Positions 1 to 9,748 of a DNA stretch of 64,000 bases are shown here, one piece after another; positions within the stretch are counted from its first letter, which is position 1; every line of letters begins with the position of its first letter. Location: NCBI GenBank assembly GCA_002722175.1, contig PBKU01000001.1, forward strand, positions 1-64,000. Reading direction: 5' to 3'. The position numbers and the translations under genes were made by a program. The notes below the pieces were generated by a model. The model did not search any database, was not told the origin of the DNA, and worked only from the letters and a program-made list of their open reading frames with translations. Origin of the DNA: Magnetovibrio sp. GTDB lineage: Bacteria; Pseudomonadota; Alphaproteobacteria; Rhodospirillales; Casp-alpha2.

Positions 1-958
1 TTGCATAAATATAGAACGCTCCTTCTACCGATGCTAAGTCATTAAATCCGGCTTTTGGCAATTCTTTTAACAAGACTTCACGATTTCGTGCATACCGCTC
101 AACATTCTGCTCCAACTCATCAATACAATCAAAGGCTGCTATTCCAGCATATTGGCTTAAAGTCGGTGGTGAAATGTAGAGATTTTGCGACAAACATTCG
201 AACGACCGGACAAGCTCAATTGGCAATATGCACCATCCAATACGCCAACCTGTCATCGAAAAATATTTCGAAAAGCTATTTACCACTATCGCTTGATCGC
301 TAAATTCAAGCATAGTATGCGCTTTTTTTCCATAGGTGATCCCATGGTATATTTCATCAGAGATCACTCGTACTTCCCTTTCTTCACAAAAACAAGAAAG
401 CATATTTAGGTTATCCGCATCAATCATAGTTCCAGTTGGATTGGAGGGGCTTGCTATAATAAGACCATCAATCGGACTATCTAAATTTCTAAGAAGGTCA
501 ACTGTCGGCTGAAAATTAGTGCTTGAATCGGTCAGAATCTCAACAACCTCTACCCCAAGGGATTTTAGGATATTGCGGTATGCTGGATAACCAGGTGCAC
601 TTACGCCAACCCTTTGCCCGGAATCAAATGCAGCCAAGAATGACAACACAAACCCCCCAGATGAACCTGTCGTAATAGCTATTCTTCCTGTGGGCACCTC
701 GACACCATAATTTACAAGATAAAAATGTGCAATTTGCTCCCTCAGGCACTCCAGGCCAAACGCCTCCGTGTAGCCAAGCCTTTCCTTTGTTAACTTGGAA
801 ATATTTTTTATAACACCCTTTGGAGCTCCGGTTGCTGGCTGCCCAACCTCTAGATGCAGGATGCGTTTCCCTGCCGCCTCTAGCGCATTAGCTTCTCGCA
901 TTACGTCCATGACAACAAATGGGCTCACCACCCCCCGAGACGATGCCTTAAATATCAC
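1..958 (-). CDS. Class I/II PLP aminotransferase, C-terminus cut off by window edge
   Basis: The reading frame stays open to base 1, so the C-terminus is missing; about 319 residues are visible. It has the fold type I aminotransferase hallmarks in order: a substrate motif near residue 35 (LEVGQPATG), the SNPTGT loop, the cofactor motif DEIYHG and the Schiff-base lysine in SFSKYFSMTGWR. This is the aspartate aminotransferase-like subfamily, cytosolic; the amino acid used cannot be told from the sequence. I chose the GTG at 958 because GGGAG lies just upstream; a GTG at 967 is also in frame. It begins about 32 bases after the stop of the gamma-glutamyltransferase-like gene on the same strand, so the two are probably co-transcribed. 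Confidence 0.85.
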   Translation of the reverse strand, partial: MIFKASSRGVVSPFVVMDVMREANALEAAGKRILHLEVGQPATGAPKGVIKNISKLTKERLGYTEAFGLECLREQIAHFYLVNYGVEVPTGRIAITTGSSGGFVLSFLAAFDSGQRVGVSAPGYPAYRNILKSLGVEVVEILTDSSTNFQPTVDLLRNLDSPIDGLIIASPSNPTGTMIDADNLNMLSCFCEEREVRVISDEIYHGITYGKKAHTMLEFSDQAIVVNSFSKYFSMTGWRIGWCILPIELVRSFECLSQNLYISPPTLSQYAGIAAFDCIDELEQNVERYARNREVLLKELPKAGFNDLASVEGAFYIYA

Positions 959-990
959 TGTTCCCACTCCCAACTTTCATCCGCATCTTT

Positions 991-2688
991 TCAACTTTCA
1001 CCAAGAGCTAAACCGTGACCTCTGAAATCCGAAAAAAACGAACAATCTGGTGATCTCTTCTTGGGCGGAGGCATTCCTAGAGAACAAAATATCGCATTTG
1101 CTCTACCTAATGTTGTCGAAACAGATACGGTATGGCCTCTCTGCCGCAATGCATCGATGATTTCTCGACTCATTTTTTGTTCAACAAAAACCACATCCGG
1201 GTCCCCCCCATGATGTATTCTTGGCGCCTGCATTGCTTTTTCTAAATTGTCGTCGCCAAAAGCAACCCGAGCGATTATATTAGTCAAAGTAGTTGGTAGG
1301 GTGACGCCTCCAGATGCTGACATAGCCAAAAAAACCGCACGCTTGAATTTGTGAACTACCAAAACTGGAGATAGCGCCCGATAACCACGACCTTTGTTAT
1401 CTGGAGCTGCCGCCAAGAGCAACCCTAGACCCGGAGCTACTTTACCAGTTCCAAAAAGATTATTCATAGTAACACCACAAGCGACAGCATTACCTTCACG
1501 GTCAATTACAGCAAACGTTGCAGACGATGAGGTTTCTGGTGAAGCGATAGGTATTGGACGCAAGCTCTCAGCTGAGATCGCTTTCTTCAAATTAATGCTT
1601 TTAGCTAAAGTTTCTATTGTTTGTTCGGATAAAATTTCTTCATGATTTAAAGAACTTGAACCGTCCGGTTGCATCCATCGCTGGCGATATGAAAATACTC
1701 TCTTTGAAGCTTCCGCCAGCAAATGATAGCGATCTATTTCGCTAAGAGTGCGGACATTGAGATTTTGAGCTATCGCAGAAATTTGTGCAGCTATAGCCCC
1801 AGCAGCATTAGGCGGCGGGGGAAAAAGTACTAGAGTATTATGCGGGCCTTCTACTTGCAAAGGGTCAACCCATTGAGGTTTAAAAAGTCTCAGGTCTTCT
1901 TCACTTAATGTACCTCCAGCCTGATTTACTGCTCTAACAATAGCGGCTGAATATGAACCTATGTAAAAATCTCCGACCCCCCGGGTTCTTATCCTAGCTA
2001 ATACATTAGCATAATCTACTTGTTTAACTTTTTGTCCTTCTTCAACCGGCTCACCCTTGTCATTCAAAAAAATTTTTCTTGCTTCACGATCCGCCTTCAA
2101 CGCCGGAGCAACACGCGCTAACTGCGTTGCAAAAGCGCGGGACGTTCTGTACCCAAATCGCGCTAAATTTTCAGCTGGAACCAACAATTGAGACCAGGAA
2201 AGTCGACCATACTTTGAGTGCAGTAAAAAAAAGCCGCGCGGATTTCCAGGCACTGCACTCGGCCGGAGTGAAACTCCGCCCGACTGGTTTGAAGGGTAGG
2301 GTAAAAATTGCAAAAATTCTGTTTTTCCTTCTCCGGCAGGATGAACAGCACAAACCCCACCGCCGGCTAAGCCCGCTGTTGATGGCAATGTAACTGACAG
2401 TGCAAAAAAAATAGCTGTCGCAGCATCAAAAGCATTTCCCCCTGCCGACAACACTTCTCGACCTACAAGGGCCGCCCGCGGTTCGTCAACAGCGACACCC
2501 CCTAAAAACCCTTCCACAACAGTACCTGTTTCAAATGTCTTTTCTTGTTGCTGGATTGAGAATATTTCCTCCGCAGAGGATAATACTTTGTCACTAGCAG
2601 AGAATAAGCTATCTGTAGACGAAACAATGCTCGCACAACCAGAAAATAAAATTGGAAGAATAGAAACAACAATTTGACGCCAGATCAC
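991..2688 (-). CDS. Gamma-glutamyltransferase-like lipoprotein
   Basis: This is a gamma-glutamyltransferase family protein (Ntn hydrolase), normally a periplasmic enzyme that cleaves itself and then hydrolyses or transfers gamma-glutamyl groups. The N-terminus has a lipobox (LFSGC, Cys18), so the product is probably anchored as a lipoprotein. The glycine-rich motif near residues 102-111, the GNAFDAA stretch near 84 and FGTGKVAPG near 412 match the family. At the position of the catalytic Thr (E. coli Thr391) I align Ser389 (SSSATFAVID), so the nucleophile may be Ser. An upstream TTG at 2715 is in frame, but the GTG at 2688 has GAGGAGG ten bases before it and gives an ideal signal peptide. The gene diverges from the M48 protease gene. 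Confidence 0.8.
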   Translation of the reverse strand: MIWRQIVVSILPILFSGCASIVSSTDSLFSASDKVLSSAEEIFSIQQQEKTFETGTVVEGFLGGVAVDEPRAALVGREVLSAGGNAFDAATAIFFALSVTLPSTAGLAGGGVCAVHPAGEGKTEFLQFLPYPSNQSGGVSLRPSAVPGNPRGFFLLHSKYGRLSWSQLLVPAENLARFGYRTSRAFATQLARVAPALKADREARKIFLNDKGEPVEEGQKVKQVDYANVLARIRTRGVGDFYIGSYSAAIVRAVNQAGGTLSEEDLRLFKPQWVDPLQVEGPHNTLVLFPPPPNAAGAIAAQISAIAQNLNVRTLSEIDRYHLLAEASKRVFSYRQRWMQPDGSSSLNHEEILSEQTIETLAKSINLKKAISAESLRPIPIASPETSSSATFAVIDREGNAVACGVTMNNLFGTGKVAPGLGLLLAAAPDNKGRGYRALSPVLVVHKFKRAVFLAMSASGGVTLPTTLTNIIARVAFGDDNLEKAMQAPRIHHGGDPDVVFVEQKMSREIIDALRQRGHTVSVSTTLGRANAIFCSLGMPPPKKRSPDCSFFSDFRGHGLALGES

Positions 2689-2728
2689 CCTTTTATTACC
2701 CTCCTCACTGCGCAACTAGGAAAATGTC

Positions 2729-4087
2729 GTGGGTATACACTATTTTTTTTCCATAATCATTAGATTTCTTCTACCATTCTGCCTCTTATTCTCTTCCTTA
2801 GCCAATGCGAAAAACATTCGCATCATTAGAGATTCTGAAGCTGAGACGACTATTCGTATTCTTGCGGCCCCAATCTTCAAAGCGGCACAACTTAATCCTG
2901 ATAACGTGCAAATCCGCCTAGTTGAGGACAACAGCCTTAACGCCTTTGTCGCGGGGGGTCAAAGGATTTTCATTAACTCTGGTCTAATAATGCAGACTCA
3001 AAGCCCCGAACAACTAATTGGTGTGATAGCTCACGAAACTGGACATATTGAGGGGGGACATTTGACCCGTGTCCGCTCCGCTATGGAACACAGCTCAGCA
3101 GCTACTATTTTATCTGCAATCATAGGAGCGGCAGTCACCGTTGGAACCGGCCGAGGCGACCTCACTAAGGCAATCATTGCCGGAGGTGGAGAGTATGCCC
3201 GGCGCGCCTTCATGCAGTTTTCACGGTCACAAGAAAATGCTGCAGACCAAGCTGCTTTGCGGTTATTAGACAAAACCAAACAATCGGCCCGTGGTTTGCT
3301 GCAATTCATGAAACTTTTAAGAAATGAGGAGCTATTGTTAACTATTGGCAAAGATCCTTATGTTATTACGCATCCACTCACTACTGAACGAATCAATGCC
3401 ATTAATGCGCACATAGAAAGTTCTCCATTCTCTGATACGAAAATCTCACGTGCCCTTCGAAAAAAATTCAATCGGATGCGCGCTAAAATCACAGGCTTTG
3501 TGCAAGATCCGGCTTTAACTTTTCGCCAATACGAGAAACAAGACAGCACACCATCGAGCCTTTATGCACGTGCATATGCACATTACAAAAAATCTAATTT
3601 TGATAAAGCCCTTCATTTAATTGATAAGCTAATTAAGCAAAACCCTGATGACCCCTATTATTATGAGTTCAGGGGACATATTTTATTTAATAATGGACAG
3701 ATTGGGAAAGCGATTAACGCATATGAAACCGCAAATATTTTAGCACCCCACGAACCACTTATTAAAATTGACCTAGCACGAATCCAGATCGAAAGTGGAG
3801 ACCCAAACCTACTTGGTCAAGCTATTACCAACCTGAAACAGGCATTACATAAGGAACGGTATTCTGCTTCAAGTTGGCGGCTACTAGGAATTGCCTATGG
3901 GCGAAAAGGTGAAAAGGGCAGAAGCTCTCTAGCGCTTGCTGAATCTGCTATGCTAGTTGGACGTGCCAAAGAAGCAGCTTTTCATGCTAAGCGGGCCACT
4001 CATTTCTTCCCAAAACATTCACCAGAGTGGTTAAAAGGCCAAGATATCTTGCTCGCAATACAATCAAAAAACCAAAAAAAAGAATAA
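2729..4087 (+). CDS. BepA/YfgC-like M48 metalloprotease with TPR repeats
   Basis: This is a periplasmic zinc metalloprotease of the M48 family joined to tetratricopeptide repeats; relatives such as BepA act in outer-membrane protein assembly and quality control. A signal peptide ends near residue 27 (SSLANA). The zinc site HETGH spans residues 102-106, and the third ligand is probably Glu169 in the ENAAD motif. TPR-like helices fill residues 270-450. The length, 452 residues, is about that of the two-domain family. The start is a GTG with AGG eight bases upstream, and no better candidate lies between it and the divergent gene. The C-terminus is lysine- and glutamine-rich. Confidence 0.88.
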   Translation: MGIHYFFSIIIRFLLPFCLLFSSLANAKNIRIIRDSEAETTIRILAAPIFKAAQLNPDNVQIRLVEDNSLNAFVAGGQRIFINSGLIMQTQSPEQLIGVIAHETGHIEGGHLTRVRSAMEHSSAATILSAIIGAAVTVGTGRGDLTKAIIAGGGEYARRAFMQFSRSQENAADQAALRLLDKTKQSARGLLQFMKLLRNEELLLTIGKDPYVITHPLTTERINAINAHIESSPFSDTKISRALRKKFNRMRAKITGFVQDPALTFRQYEKQDSTPSSLYARAYAHYKKSNFDKALHLIDKLIKQNPDDPYYYEFRGHILFNNGQIGKAINAYETANILAPHEPLIKIDLARIQIESGDPNLLGQAITNLKQALHKERYSASSWRLLGIAYGRKGEKGRSSLALAESAMLVGRAKEAAFHAKRATHFFPKHSPEWLKGQDILLAIQSKNQKKE

Positions 4088-4250
4088 GCTTTTTCAACAT
4101 CACAAAATTTAGCAATGTATCAAGGAATTCATTCATATTCCTCTGCCCTCCTGCCTAATGCATAATTGATTATATTCTACTAATTTTTGGCAAGCAGGAA
4201 TCGCAGAGAAAGGACTAAACCCAGGCTAGTAGAAGAATTTTTCCGCTAAA

Positions 4251-4943
4251 TTATTTTACCGAAATTGGAAGCAGCATGAACCGAAAAGAACGAGCTCGTT
4301 CGACAAGTAACAACAGATTACTTATTTTTGCTGCTTGAGATTCTCGATATGCAGTTAAAACTTGTTCAGGCTTCCAAATTTTCTTTTGATTTATTTGGAC
4401 GATAATATCACCACGTTGCAATGAAATATTTGGTGCAATAGTTGGATCTGCTAGAGACACTAATACCCCTATTGCGCCCCACCGAACGTTAAAACTTTTT
4501 CGAACCTTCGCAGTCAACGAGGCTAGAGACAATCCAAGCTCCGGAATCGTCGCAACCGCGCCTTTTGAAATCTTTAATCCTTCTGGCCACACGGTTGGAA
4601 AAAGTCTTAGGTGTACCTCATCTAATTCACGTAAAACAAAAATAGAAACTTCCTTACCTACAGTTGTTTGCTTTACCGCATCTAAAAGGTCCTGAAACGT
4701 AGCAATTTGTTTTTTGCCAAATTTAAAAATTAAGTCCCCCCGCTGAAAACCTGCTAGGGCCGCAGGCCCCTCAGTAGCTATTTCAAGCACCAACACACCA
4801 GACCTATCTTTTATCTGAAGCGATTCTGCAATTTCGGGAGAAATTGCTTGAACCTTTAAACCAATGAAGCCTTGCTCAGCCCTAGCATGCCCCGCAAACA
4901 ATATTGCGATAATAAGGATCAAAGAATTAACGGTATATTTCAT
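4251..4943 (-). CDS. Secreted PDZ-domain protein
   Basis: The product has a clear signal peptide (about 22 residues, ending AGHARA) followed by two PDZ-like segments: residues 25-100, with a typical carboxylate loop (FIGLKV) and a GFQRGDLIFKF core, and residues 135-225, with ISLQRGDIIVQI. No trypsin-like protease domain is present, so it is not a DegP/DegQ protease, although the PDZ parts resemble theirs. It is probably a periplasmic adaptor or binding protein. TTGAGGT upstream of the ATG is a plausible ribosome site. It converges with the M48 gene. No specific function can be assigned. Confidence 0.75.
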   Translation of the reverse strand: MKYTVNSLILIIAILFAGHARAEQGFIGLKVQAISPEIAESLQIKDRSGVLVLEIATEGPAALAGFQRGDLIFKFGKKQIATFQDLLDAVKQTTVGKEVSIFVLRELDEVHLRLFPTVWPEGLKISKGAVATIPELGLSLASLTAKVRKSFNVRWGAIGVLVSLADPTIAPNISLQRGDIIVQINQKKIWKPEQVLTAYRESQAAKISNLLLLVERARSFRFMLLPISVK

Positions 4944-5056
4944 GCTAGTTTTACCTCAAGCTACATCTTATTAGGAAAAGCACTTTATCGCATACAACGT
5001 CCTATGTTCCTCAAAGTAAGGTCAGAGAAGTCTAAAAAAAGCTTTCAACCTATATG

Positions 5057-5866
5057 TTAGCATGTTTTTGCATCAACTATTAAAACATCTTCAAGCGTTT
5101 GTAATACGGTAAAATCATCAAAGTGAATACGAAATCCTGTGAGAATTCCATTTTCTACCATGCCAATTTCCATTTCGTACTCTGGCAGCCCCTCCGAAAA
5201 TCCAGGTTTATAAAATGCCAACTGTACTGTCCACCGTCTACCACTTGTAATATTGCCAAACTCTGGATGCAAATCCTGGTTTTTCTGGTTACCCGCATCT
5301 AATATGAATGCTACAACTTTCTCTGGGCCTTCATTGTCAATCCCATCGAAAATCCACTTTTCACCATGCTGGGCACCACTTTCTGCCACTACTAATAACC
5401 ACTGTACAAGGCCCGTGTAGAAAACAGTATCAACTGGCAACTTGAATGATCTACTAGTAGTACCTTGATATACAGCTTCCCCTGGCTTATCAGTATATTT
5501 GCTTGCTGAGCCCTTATATTTTTCTACAACCCCATTTGTTTCTGCGACTGATGAAAATTCATAGGACAGTCCATCAAGCGCCTCCCATGCTTCAAATTTA
5601 AGATCTCGACGAATAACACCACCAACCTTCGTATGAAAATCTACAACCATCTCCTCTTTAGCGCGCCACCCCCCACAATTTCTTTCAAGTACTGAAAGCG
5701 CACTCCCCTGAATTGCTGAAAAACGGGATTTTGTAGATGCCTTATCTAATTTCATCTTGTAAATTGCCTGGTAACCGACCAAATCACCAAGACTGGATTT
5801 TTCATTAACAACCAATGAAATTACAAATATTAGAAAAGCAAACGCTCGTGTTATAAAAAGCTTCAA
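5057..5866 (-). CDS. eipB: EipB / DUF1849 periplasmic cell-envelope protein
   Basis: The protein matches the DUF1849/EipB family, which is largely alphaproteobacterial and forms a beta-spiral structure needed for envelope integrity in Brucella. A signal peptide covers about the first 28 residues. The family's two conserved cysteines are visible: one in the ERNCGGW motif near residue 64 and one as the very last residue, consistent with the disulfide known in EipB. Its length of 269 residues is normal. It is transcribed alone and diverges from wecB. Confidence 0.82.
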   Translation of the reverse strand: MKLFITRAFAFLIFVISLVVNEKSSLGDLVGYQAIYKMKLDKASTKSRFSAIQGSALSVLERNCGGWRAKEEMVVDFHTKVGGVIRRDLKFEAWEALDGLSYEFSSVAETNGVVEKYKGSASKYTDKPGEAVYQGTTSRSFKLPVDTVFYTGLVQWLLVVAESGAQHGEKWIFDGIDNEGPEKVVAFILDAGNQKNQDLHPEFGNITSGRRWTVQLAFYKPGFSEGLPEYEMEIGMVENGILTGFRIHFDDFTVLQTLEDVLIVDAKTC

Positions 5867-6010
5867 GAGTCCCCCCCCAATTTACAATAAATGCTCACGC
5901 CTGAGAATGGAAGAATTGAATACAAAAAGTGAAGTTGCGTAAATTCCTTTGAGAATATAAGTAATGCAGTACAAAATGAGAGATTATCTGAAATTAAGAC
6001 TGGAAAAAGT

Positions 6011-7129
6011 GTGCGTATACTTTCAATTTTTGGAACTCGCCCTGAAGCAATAAAAATGGCCCCGGTGCTGAAAGCGTTTGCGGCTAACAATAAGGTTGAA
6101 TCTCTTGTATGCGTAACCGGGCAACATCGGTGTATGTTAGATCAAGTTCTTGATTTTTTTAATATCAAACCCCACTACGATCTTAATATTATGAAAGAAA
6201 ATCAAGGACTAGCTGACTTGACTTCAGCTATGTTGCTCGGCATCACTGAAATTATTACTAGGGAGCGCCCAGATCGAGTGCTAGTTCATGGAGATACGAC
6301 GACTGCCCTTGCAGCTACTTTAGCGGCATTTTACAAGCAAGTTCCCGTCGGCCACGTTGAAGCTGGCCTTAGAACAGGTAATATCTACTTGCCTTTCCCT
6401 GAAGAGGCAAATCGAATCTTAGCGGATAATATCGCTGATATGCTCTTTGCTCCTACAAAATTGGCTAAACAAAATCTTCTAAGCGAAGGCATTGCTGAAA
6501 GTAATATTTTTGTAACTGGAAATACAGTCATTGACGCCCTTTTTTATACCTCAACTAAACTAGAACAAGACAAATCGCTACAAAGTAAGGTTGCAAGAAA
6601 TTTCCCATTTCCAACAAAAAACAAGAAATTAATCCTAGTCACTGGACACCGGCGCGAGAGTTTTGGAGAGGGTTTAAAGCAAATTTGTGAGGCCCTTGGA
6701 AATATTTCAAATCGAGGGGATGTTGATGTTGTCTATCCTGTTCACCTAAACCCAAACGTTAAGGAACCTGTAACCGAAATCTTAAGTGAGTTCCCTAACA
6801 TACACCTATTGCAACCTTTAGATTATCCATCCTTCGTATACGCTATGAAACAAGCATATATCATAGTCTCCGATTCAGGTGGGATACAAGAAGAGGCACC
6901 GTCTCTAGGAAAGCCTGTTCTAGTGATGCGCACTTCTACGGAACGTCCTGAGGTTGTAACTGCCGGCGCTGTAAAGCTTGTTGGAACCAGTACTTCAACC
7001 ATAATCAAAGAAATTCACAAGTTGCTCGACGATACACGGACTTATAACGGAATGACAAAAACAAAAAATCCCTTTGGGGATGGCTTCGCCGCCAACAGAA
7101 TAGTAAAAGAAATCTTATCCAATGGCTAA
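6011..7129 (+). CDS. wecB: UDP-N-acetylglucosamine 2-epimerase (non-hydrolysing)
   Basis: This enzyme interconverts UDP-GlcNAc and UDP-ManNAc in the cytosol, the first step to UDP-ManNAcA for surface polysaccharide. Family motifs are all present: GTRPEAIKMAPV at residues 8-19, the HVEAGLRTG loop, TGHRRESFGEG, and the UDP-binding SDSGGIQEE segment followed by RTSTERPE. Its 372 residues match the usual length. The start is GTG. Its last eight bases overlap the next gene, wecC, which performs the following pathway step, so the pair is translationally coupled. No glycosyltransferases or other polysaccharide genes adjoin, which is unusual. Confidence 0.95.
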   Translation: MRILSIFGTRPEAIKMAPVLKAFAANNKVESLVCVTGQHRCMLDQVLDFFNIKPHYDLNIMKENQGLADLTSAMLLGITEIITRERPDRVLVHGDTTTALAATLAAFYKQVPVGHVEAGLRTGNIYLPFPEEANRILADNIADMLFAPTKLAKQNLLSEGIAESNIFVTGNTVIDALFYTSTKLEQDKSLQSKVARNFPFPTKNKKLILVTGHRRESFGEGLKQICEALGNISNRGDVDVVYPVHLNPNVKEPVTEILSEFPNIHLLQPLDYPSFVYAMKQAYIIVSDSGGIQEEAPSLGKPVLVMRTSTERPEVVTAGAVKLVGTSTSTIIKEIHKLLDDTRTYNGMTKTKNPFGDGFAANRIVKEILSNG

Positions 7130-8369
7130 TTTTTCAAGAATTTGCGTTATCGGCCTCGGCTATATAGGCCTCCCAACAGCTGTATTATTTGCAAATCAAG
7201 GGGTTGAGGTAGTTGGAGTCGATGTCAATCAGGAGATAGTAACTGCGGTAAATTCCGGCAAAGCACCGAACGTTGAACCACAGCTTGATATTTTACTTAA
7301 GAGTGCTATTGAAAGTAAAAAATTACGTGCAACAATACGCCCCGAGCAGGCAAGTGCATTTATCCTTGCTGTACCAACACCTTGCGATGAGAAAAATTTT
7401 CCTGATCTCACATTTCTTCGCGAAGCGGCTGATTCAATTGCACCTTTCCTTAATCCAAGTAATTTAATTGTAATTGAATCAACAATTCCGATTGGAACTA
7501 CGGAAGCTATTGCCAATCGCCTAGCTATTACTCGGCCTGACTTAATTTTTCCTGGAAGAAGCAACAACATGGCTCAAGTCAATATTGCCCATAGCCCAGA
7601 AAGGGTTCTTCCAGGAAAGATTATTCAAGAGTTTACAAGTAATGACCGTGTTATTGGTGGAATGACCCCGGCATGCTCAAACCTGACCGCAAAATTATAT
7701 CGCTTGGCAACAGTTGGCAATCTTCACCAGACAAATGCACGAACTGCGGAAATGGTAAAGCTCTCTGAAAATGCCTATCGCGATATTAATATTGCATTTG
7801 CGAATGAACTCAGTTTAGTAGCTAGCAAGCTAAATGTAGATGTTTGGGAGGTCATAAAACTAGCTAATCAGCATCCACGGGTAAATATTTTAAGCCCAGG
7901 ACCTGGTGTTGGAGGCCATTGTATTCCGGTTGACCCATGGTTTATTGCAAACTCTGCACCGAATGAAACACCACTCATCCAGACCGCAAGAAATATAAAT
8001 GACAACATGCCAGAAAAAATTGTTAACCGCATTATAGACATGCTTCCCTCTCTTGATTCAAATATTTGCTGTCTTGGCTTAACATACAAAGGAAATGTGA
8101 ATGATCTTAGGGGCAGTCCTGCTGTTAGGGTAATTCAATTGTTAATTAACCAGGTAAAAGGGAATATTTATGTTTCGGAGCCATATATTAACACTCTACC
8201 GCCAACTCTTTCTAACGAAAAAAGAATCTCGCTGGTCAATACAAAAGCAGCAATTGATCATTCAGCCGTTGTTGTTCTGCTTACTGATCATCAAGAGTTC
8301 ATTGATCTCCGCCACCAGATCCCAGAAACTAAAATTAGAATTGACACACGAGGAGTATGGGCTGGTTGA
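7122..8369 (+). CDS. wecC: UDP-N-acetyl-D-mannosamine dehydrogenase
   Basis: This is a UDP-sugar dehydrogenase that oxidises UDP-ManNAc to UDP-ManNAcA with two NAD. The N-terminal Rossmann motif (IGLGYIGLPTA) lies at residues 9-19, the substrate-binding NELSLV helix follows near 225, and the catalytic cysteine sits in GVGGHCIPVDPW near residue 265. The C-terminal UDP-binding domain includes LGLTYKGNVNDLRGSPA. The length of 415 residues is typical. It starts inside the end of wecB, in another frame. WecC rather than a generic UDP-glucose dehydrogenase is favoured by this coupling. Confidence 0.93.
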   Translation: MANFSRICVIGLGYIGLPTAVLFANQGVEVVGVDVNQEIVTAVNSGKAPNVEPQLDILLKSAIESKKLRATIRPEQASAFILAVPTPCDEKNFPDLTFLREAADSIAPFLNPSNLIVIESTIPIGTTEAIANRLAITRPDLIFPGRSNNMAQVNIAHSPERVLPGKIIQEFTSNDRVIGGMTPACSNLTAKLYRLATVGNLHQTNARTAEMVKLSENAYRDINIAFANELSLVASKLNVDVWEVIKLANQHPRVNILSPGPGVGGHCIPVDPWFIANSAPNETPLIQTARNINDNMPEKIVNRIIDMLPSLDSNICCLGLTYKGNVNDLRGSPAVRVIQLLINQVKGNIYVSEPYINTLPPTLSNEKRISLVNTKAAIDHSAVVVLLTDHQEFIDLRHQIPETKIRIDTRGVWAG

Positions 8370-8466
8370 CTTAAAGAGCCAGTAACAACATTTCAAAGTG
8401 ATTTCAAAAGTTTTTAACTGGCCGAATAGATTGAAGCAGCTTTCTTTTGAATAAATGGGGAAAATA

Positions 8467-9087
8467 ATGATTAATTTGTACACATGGAAAACCCCAAACG
8501 GTAGAAAGGTCCATATAATGCTAGAGGAACTGCAACTTGATTACAAACTCCACCAAGTGAATATCGATAAAGACGAACAGTATCATCCTGACTTTCTAAA
8601 AATTTCACCAAACAATAAAATTCCCGTGATTACGGATGATAATGGGCCAAAAGGAAAGCAAATTTCTGTATTTGAGTCCGGAGCGATACTAATTTACCTT
8701 GCAGAAAAAGTTAAGAGCCCTCTTTTTCCGTCAAACGAAGGTGAAAGAATGCAAATAATGCAATGGCTAATGTTCCAAATGGCTAGCCTTGGTCCGATGC
8801 TTGGTCAGGCCCACCATTTCTTGTATAAGCCAAAAGAAGTTATCCCGTATGCACAAAGACGCTATTTAGAAGAAACTGAACGTTTATACGATGTATTGGA
8901 TGAAAGATTGAGTAAATCGTCCTATTTGGCTATCGACACCTATTCAATCGCTGATATTGCTGCCTATCCTTGGATTTGTCGCCATCCACGTCATCAAATT
9001 GATTTAGCAGACTACCCAAATGTTAAACGTTGGCACAAAACTCTATCTGAGCGACCTGCTGTGAGAAAAGGTATGGAGGTAATTTAG
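8467..9087 (+). CDS. Glutathione S-transferase, YfcG/YghU-like
   Basis: This is a cytosolic GST-fold protein with an N-terminal thioredoxin-like domain (residues 1-85) and an all-helical C-terminal domain. The motif YTWKTPNGRK near the start places the catalytic Thr/Asn where YfcG-type disulfide-bond reductases have it. NNKIPVITD carries the cis-proline, and FESGAILIYL is the glutathione gamma-Glu site. An ATG at 8455 is in frame, but the ATG at 8467 has GGGGA about six bases upstream and is the better start, giving 206 residues. The YbaK-like gene follows 21 bases later. Confidence 0.88.
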   Translation: MINLYTWKTPNGRKVHIMLEELQLDYKLHQVNIDKDEQYHPDFLKISPNNKIPVITDDNGPKGKQISVFESGAILIYLAEKVKSPLFPSNEGERMQIMQWLMFQMASLGPMLGQAHHFLYKPKEVIPYAQRRYLEETERLYDVLDERLSKSSYLAIDTYSIADIAAYPWICRHPRHQIDLADYPNVKRWHKTLSERPAVRKGMEVI

Positions 9088-9108
9088 GTCAGTTGTGATG
9101 GAAAAACT

Positions 9109-9603
9109 TTGAAACCGCCTCTTGAAAATCAATCTGTAAAATCAGTTGGTCTAGCTTTGAAAAAAGCTCGTCTCCCAAATACAATAATTGATCTTTGCAT
9201 AATGGCACGAACAGCTGACGAAGCGGCAAACGCCATAGGGGCTCCAGTTGGTTCTATCGTTAAATCCCTAGTATTTTATATTGATAAAGTAATTGTCATG
9301 GTCTTAATAGCAGGAGATAAGCAGTGCGTACCTGCAAATTTACAAAAGACGTTTAAGTTGACCGGTACAGTTAGAAAAGCAACAGCAATCGAGGTAAAAA
9401 AAACAACTGGATTTACAATTGGCGGCGTTGCTCCTATCGGGTTATTAAACCCGATCCCGATAGCTATAGATCAGTCACTTGAAAGATTTCCAATTCTCCA
9501 TGCTGCAGCCGGTCATCCAACCTGCGTTTTTTCAATTTCTTTTGATAACTTAGTATATGTTGCAAAAGGAGCGGTATCGAATGAAATTGCTAATCAAGAA
9601 TAA
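9109..9603 (+). CDS. YbaK/EbsC-type aminoacyl-tRNA deacylase
   Basis: The product belongs to the YbaK/ProX family of small cytosolic domains that hydrolyse mischarged tRNA (for example Cys- or Ala-tRNA-Pro). Visible family features are GAPVGSIVKSLVF near residue 45 with the conserved lysine, the TGFTIGGVAPIG motif near 105, and a terminal AGHPTCVF segment near 143. The length of 164 residues is normal. The start appears to be TTG at 9109 with ATGGAAAA just upstream; the ATG at 9098 is in another frame and stops at once. It is probably co-transcribed with the GST gene. Confidence 0.85.
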   Translation: MKPPLENQSVKSVGLALKKARLPNTIIDLCIMARTADEAANAIGAPVGSIVKSLVFYIDKVIVMVLIAGDKQCVPANLQKTFKLTGTVRKATAIEVKKTTGFTIGGVAPIGLLNPIPIAIDQSLERFPILHAAAGHPTCVFSISFDNLVYVAKGAVSNEIANQE

Positions 9604-9748
9604 ATTATACCATTTATCTTTGTGCCAAGATTACATTTTTCGAAAAGTATATTTTAAATTATAAAGCTAATAGCTATGCTTGAATAAATTATTCAAAAGC
9701 ATATTTTATAAATTGAACATCAAAAAAGTTAGTTGAATTGCAAAATAA

